This document shows positions 33,512-36,204 of a stretch of 36,204 nucleotides of DNA, one piece after another. Origin of the DNA: Methylaequor sp002691245 (GTDB taxonomy: Bacteria; Pseudomonadota; Alphaproteobacteria; Methylaequorales; Methylaequoraceae); assembly GCA_002691245.1 (NCBI GenBank), contig NZHH01000052.1, positions 1 to 36,204 on the forward strand, written 5' to 3'. How positions within the stretch are numbered: position 1 is the stretch's first letter; each line of letters starts with the position of its first letter. The position numbers were made by a program, and so were the translations under genes. A model generated the notes under the pieces. That model worked only from the letters and a program-made list of their open reading frames with translations. It did no database searches and was not told where the DNA came from.

Positions 33512-34559
33512 AACTAATATTTTTACCTACCAGCTGTTCAACATTATCAATACCTTTTTTTTCAAGTAAATCACTTAACTCTTTCAATATTTTGAAAACT
33601 ATATTTGGGCCTTCATAAATTAATGATGTATAAAGTTGAATAAGGTTTGCTCCCAGTGAAATTTTTTGAAAGGCATCTTTACCAGATGAAATACCGCCGA
33701 CTCCTATTATTATAATTTTTCCTTTAGTAATTCCATAAACCTTTCCTATTAATTCATTAGTTTTTTCTTTTAGTGGCGGTCCAGACAAACCACCCTTTTC
33801 GTTGACTTTCCATGAATTTTTTAAAGGTTTTTTTAATAACATATCCCTACTAACTGTTGTATTTGTCAAAACAAGTCCATCAATCAAATTTTCATTCAAA
33901 ATAAGTTTACAAATATTTTCAAGATTATTATCAGATATATCAGGAGATAATTTTAAAAACGTTGGTTTTCTTTTTTTAACTTTTGATAATTCTTTAATTA
34001 ATTTTTCTATATTCCCCTTGTTTTGATAATCTCTTAAACCTGGCGTATTGGGAGATGAAATATTAATGGTGATATAATCAGAATGTCCAACTAGCTTATT
34101 ATACAAAAAAATATAATCAGAAAACTGACTTTCTGAATTTTTATTTTTTCCAATATTTACTCCCAGAATATTATTTTTACTTTTTGATGTTTTTAGGTTT
34201 TCCAAAAATTCCTCAATACCATTATTGTTAAATCCTAGTCTCTGAATAACTGCTTCAAATTCAGGTATCTTAAAAACTCTAGGATGTGGGTTTCCTTTTT
34301 GTGGCATTGGAGTAACAGTTCCAAGTTCTAAAAAACCAAATCCTAAATTTAATAGTCCATTAATAGCCTCTGCGTTCTTATCAAAACCCGCCGCCAACCC
34401 CAAAGGATTATTAAATGTTTTATCAAATACTTTTGTTCTCAGATTTTCAAAATTAATCTGTCTTTTAAAGAATTCTTTTTGTAGAAATTTGATAAATAAT
34501 TTATGAAGAAATTCTGGTGGTATAAATTCTGTGAAACTTGATATAGTTTTAAAACTCAT
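33504..34559 (-). CDS. pyrD: Dihydroorotate dehydrogenase (quinone)
   Basis: FMN enzyme of pyrimidine synthesis, membrane-associated class 2, which passes electrons to quinone. Blocks: NPLGLAAGFDKNAEA, the LELGTVTPMPQKGNPHPRVF segment, the catalytic serine in INISSPNTPGLRDYQ, LVLTNTT, and GKIIIIGVGGISSGKDAFQKI. The N-terminal ~40 residues (FIPPEFLHKLFIKFLQ) form the amphipathic quinone-side helix region of class 2. Length 351 aa is normal. Ten bp downstream of DUF952, a frequent pairing; overlaps the HAD gene. Confidence 0.95.
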   Translation of the reverse strand: MSFKTISSFTEFIPPEFLHKLFIKFLQKEFFKRQINFENLRTKVFDKTFNNPLGLAAGFDKNAEAINGLLNLGFGFLELGTVTPMPQKGNPHPRVFKIPEFEAVIQRLGFNNNGIEEFLENLKTSKSKNNILGVNIGKNKNSESQFSDYIFLYNKLVGHSDYITINISSPNTPGLRDYQNKGNIEKLIKELSKVKKRKPTFLKLSPDISDNNLENICKLILNENLIDGLVLTNTTVSRDMLLKKPLKNSWKVNEKGGLSGPPLKEKTNELIGKVYGITKGKIIIIGVGGISSGKDAFQKISLGANLIQLYTSLIYEGPNIVFKILKELSDLLEKKGIDNVEQLVGKNISYD

Positions 34560-34569
34560 ATTGCATTTC

Positions 34570-34875
34570 CTATAAAATCTCTGTTATCCAGTCAAAACGA
34601 AGTATCCCATAAAAATGAGGGAAAAAATCCTCATCTCTACTTTTTTCCCATTTTAACTTATGTTTTAAATCAGATGTATTGAATTTCACTACCTTTAAGT
34701 CTTTTTCTTCTAAATAGTACTTCGTAATTGTGCCAAAAATTTGTTTTTTCGTAGATAAGTGAATAAAACCTGATTCTTTGTCTAGAGTATTGCCTGAAAA
34801 GAGTTCTTTATTTTTAAATTCTTCAAATTCTTCTTTTTTAAAAACTCTATAAACTACATTACAGTGAACTTTCAT
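34570..34875 (-). CDS. DUF952 family protein
   Basis: About 100-aa protein of the DUF952 family (fold related to ADP-ribosyltransferases, no known substrate). Features: VYRVFKKEEFEEFKN, SGFIHLSTKKQIFGT with the conserved IHLS histidine, and FPHFYGILRFDWI at the end. I choose ATG 34875, which makes the ATGA overlap with the lysK stop; an in-frame TTG one codon earlier (34878) is less likely. Located between lysK and pyrD, an arrangement seen in other alphaproteobacteria. Confidence 0.82.
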   Translation of the reverse strand: MKVHCNVVYRVFKKEEFEEFKNKELFSGNTLDKESGFIHLSTKKQIFGTITKYYLEEKDLKVVKFNTSDLKHKLKWEKSRDEDFFPHFYGILRFDWITEIL

Positions 34876-36204
34876 CAATTCAATCTTTGTTCAAGTAAAT
34901 TAATGGTTTTTTTTATTCCATACAGTTTGATAAAAGAACCTAATCTCGGTCCTTGATCTTGTCCTAGCACTACCTGATAAAAAGCAGAAAACCAATCTCT
35001 TAGATTCTCAAACTTAAGATCCATTCCAATTTTATATATTTTTGTTTGAATGTCTTCAGATTCACAATCTTCGTCAATGTTTCGTAATTCTTCAATTATT
35101 TTTTTAAAACCAACGGTTTCTAATTCATTTGGTTTTCTATATTTTTTATTTGGCAATACAAATTTATTATAATATTCCACGCCATAGTTTAATAATTCCT
35201 GAATCATTGGAAAGTCATCTCTTTTTATATTATTGTAATAATTTTCTATAAATCCCCAAAGTATTTCCGACGACTCGGCATTGCAAACATTAGCTAAGTT
35301 TAAAATCATATTAAATGAAAAATTTTCTAAGAATTTAAATTCATTGTCTTTTTTCAAAAACCAAATTGGGTTTTGCAGTTTTTCTTCATTGTTTTGTATT
35401 TCATAATCTTTCCTTAACCTCAAATAATCATCAGTCATTTTAGGAATAATATCAAAGTAAAGTTTTTTAGCTCTAGTTGGATTTTGAAACATAAATAACT
35501 CTAGACTTTCCTGTGGAGAGAATTTTAACCAGTCGTCAACTGTTATTCCGTTTCCTACTGACTTTGATATTTTTTCTCCCTTTTCATCTAAAAACAATTC
35601 ATAAGTGAAATTGTTAGGTGGTTTACTACCTATTATACGATTAATTTTACTGGACAAAACGAATGATTCTATAAGATCCTTACCGTTCATTTCATAATCT
35701 ACATTTAAAACTTTCCATCTCATAGCCCAGTCAACTTTCCATTGTAATTTACACTCTCCGTTAAAGATAGATGAAGATTCGTTTTTACATGTTAGGGGGT
35801 TGAAAAATTCAATTTTTTTATTCTTTTTGTCTAAATTTTCAATCTTTACCTGTAAAACCTTACCAGTTGTTTTACATATTGGTAAGAAGGGTGAATATGT
35901 TTTTTTTCTTTCATTACCTAAAGTAGGTAACATAACGTTGAGTATCTTTTCATAGTTGTCAAAAATAGATTCCAATCCAGAATTGAAGTCTCCGGCTTTG
36001 TAATGTTTAGTTGAAGATTTAAATTCAAAATTAAAGCTAAACTTCTCAAGAAAATCAATTAATTTTTGATTGTTGTGTTCAGCAAAACTTGAATATATTT
36101 CAAACGGGTCTGGTATTGATGATAGTGGTTTTTCTAGGTGCTCATTGATTAGTTGCTGATTAGGGATATTTAATGGAACTTTTCTTAATCCATCCATGTC
36201 ATCA
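34875..36204 (-). CDS. lysS: Lysyl-tRNA synthetase, class I (partial, N-terminus off the window)
   Basis: Class I (LysK-type) lysyl-tRNA synthetase, the archaeal-like form used by most alphaproteobacteria. The sequence enters at the right edge in the middle of the Rossmann domain; FSDDMDGLRKVP is the family block after the HIGH-type motif, and the two codons before M (36203-36198, D-D) are still coding, so ATG 36197 is not the real start. The KMSKS-equivalent GEKISKSVGNGITVDDWL is intact, and LGQDQGPRLGSFIKLYG near the C-terminus is typical. About 440 of an expected 520-530 residues are present. Overlaps DUF952 by one ATGA junction. First visible gene of the minus-strand run down to rpmB. Confidence 0.95.
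   Translation of the reverse strand, partial: DDMDGLRKVPLNIPNQQLINEHLEKPLSSIPDPFEIYSSFAEHNNQKLIDFLEKFSFNFEFKSSTKHYKAGDFNSGLESIFDNYEKILNVMLPTLGNERKKTYSPFLPICKTTGKVLQVKIENLDKKNKKIEFFNPLTCKNESSSIFNGECKLQWKVDWAMRWKVLNVDYEMNGKDLIESFVLSSKINRIIGSKPPNNFTYELFLDEKGEKISKSVGNGITVDDWLKFSPQESLELFMFQNPTRAKKLYFDIIPKMTDDYLRLRKDYEIQNNEEKLQNPIWFLKKDNEFKFLENFSFNMILNLANVCNAESSEILWGFIENYYNNIKRDDFPMIQELLNYGVEYYNKFVLPNKKYRKPNELETVGFKKIIEELRNIDEDCESEDIQTKIYKIGMDLKFENLRDWFSAFYQVVLGQDQGPRLGSFIKLYGIKKTINLLEQRLN

Noticed and set aside
1..36204. Mobile elements, prophage, CRISPR arrays, tRNA genes
   Set aside because: I found no transposase, integrase other than XerD, repeat-spacer array or tRNA cloverleaf; XerD has the housekeeping form and neighbourhood.

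Overview
The window is a 36.2 kb, strongly AT-rich, almost gap-free piece of a bacterial chromosome. It looks like a streamlined, free-living (probably marine) alphaproteobacterium. Evidence: the 16S rRNA 5' end at the left edge has an alphaproteobacterial start; lysyl-tRNA synthetase is class I; and several alphaproteobacterial neighbourhoods are present (prfA-prmC-DUF4167, rodZ-ispG-hisS, argJ-mutT beside secA, accA/xerD beside aroK-aroB, bolA-dnaJ-cobS-cobT-rpmB, pyrD-DUF952). Base composition and gene density resemble SAR11-, HIMB59- or SAR116-type lineages, but sequence alone does not fix the lineage. A patch of scattered single Ns (842-3330) suggests a population or metagenomic consensus.

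Layout. 1-330: 5' end of 16S rRNA (minus strand) with its leader, a boxA-like element and a good promoter. 330-1856: divergent M23 endopeptidase. 10421 down to 1861: a nine-gene minus-strand run, lysC - nitronate monooxygenase - rodZ-like - ispG - hisS - glutamyl-tRNA-reductase-like remnant - prfA - prmC - DUF4167. 10476-14741: ubiG, Nit-type amidase, glutaredoxin, BioC-like protein, mutT, argJ. 14800-17352: secA. 22059 down to 17357: a small membrane ORF, a large exported protein of unknown function, xerD, malyl-CoA lyase, accA. 22145-25551: aroK-aroB, CorC/HlyC transporter, CBS protein. 25548-29024: bolA (minus), then dnaJ-like, cobS, cobT. 36204 down to 29025: lysK (runs off the edge), DUF952, pyrD, HAD phosphatase, methylmalonyl-CoA mutase, HTH-MeaB, rpmB.

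Functional themes are translation (16S, prfA/prmC, hisS, lysK, L28), shikimate, lysine/arginine, isoprenoid and ubiquinone synthesis, envelope (M23, RodZ, SecA), and a carbon theme of malyl-CoA lyase plus B12-dependent methylmalonyl-CoA mutase with its chaperone, close to the CobS/CobT chelatase-type pair. There is no sign of phage, IS elements, CRISPR or tRNA genes, and no gene-free stretch over 300 bp.

Most notable observations: (1) the MeaB GTPase carries an N-terminal XRE-type HTH domain, and a perfect 6-5-6 inverted repeat lies three bases upstream of its start codon, a possible autoregulatory B12/propionate switch; (2) three genes (CBS protein, cobT, HAD phosphatase) are each broken by one surplus A in an A11-A12 tract, while two other tracts of equal length are in frame, so this is either homopolymer error or poly(A) slippage; (3) the Ns fall overwhelmingly at silent codon positions, so they mark real strain polymorphism; (4) an orphan, degenerate glutamyl-tRNA reductase NAD domain sits between hisS and prfA.
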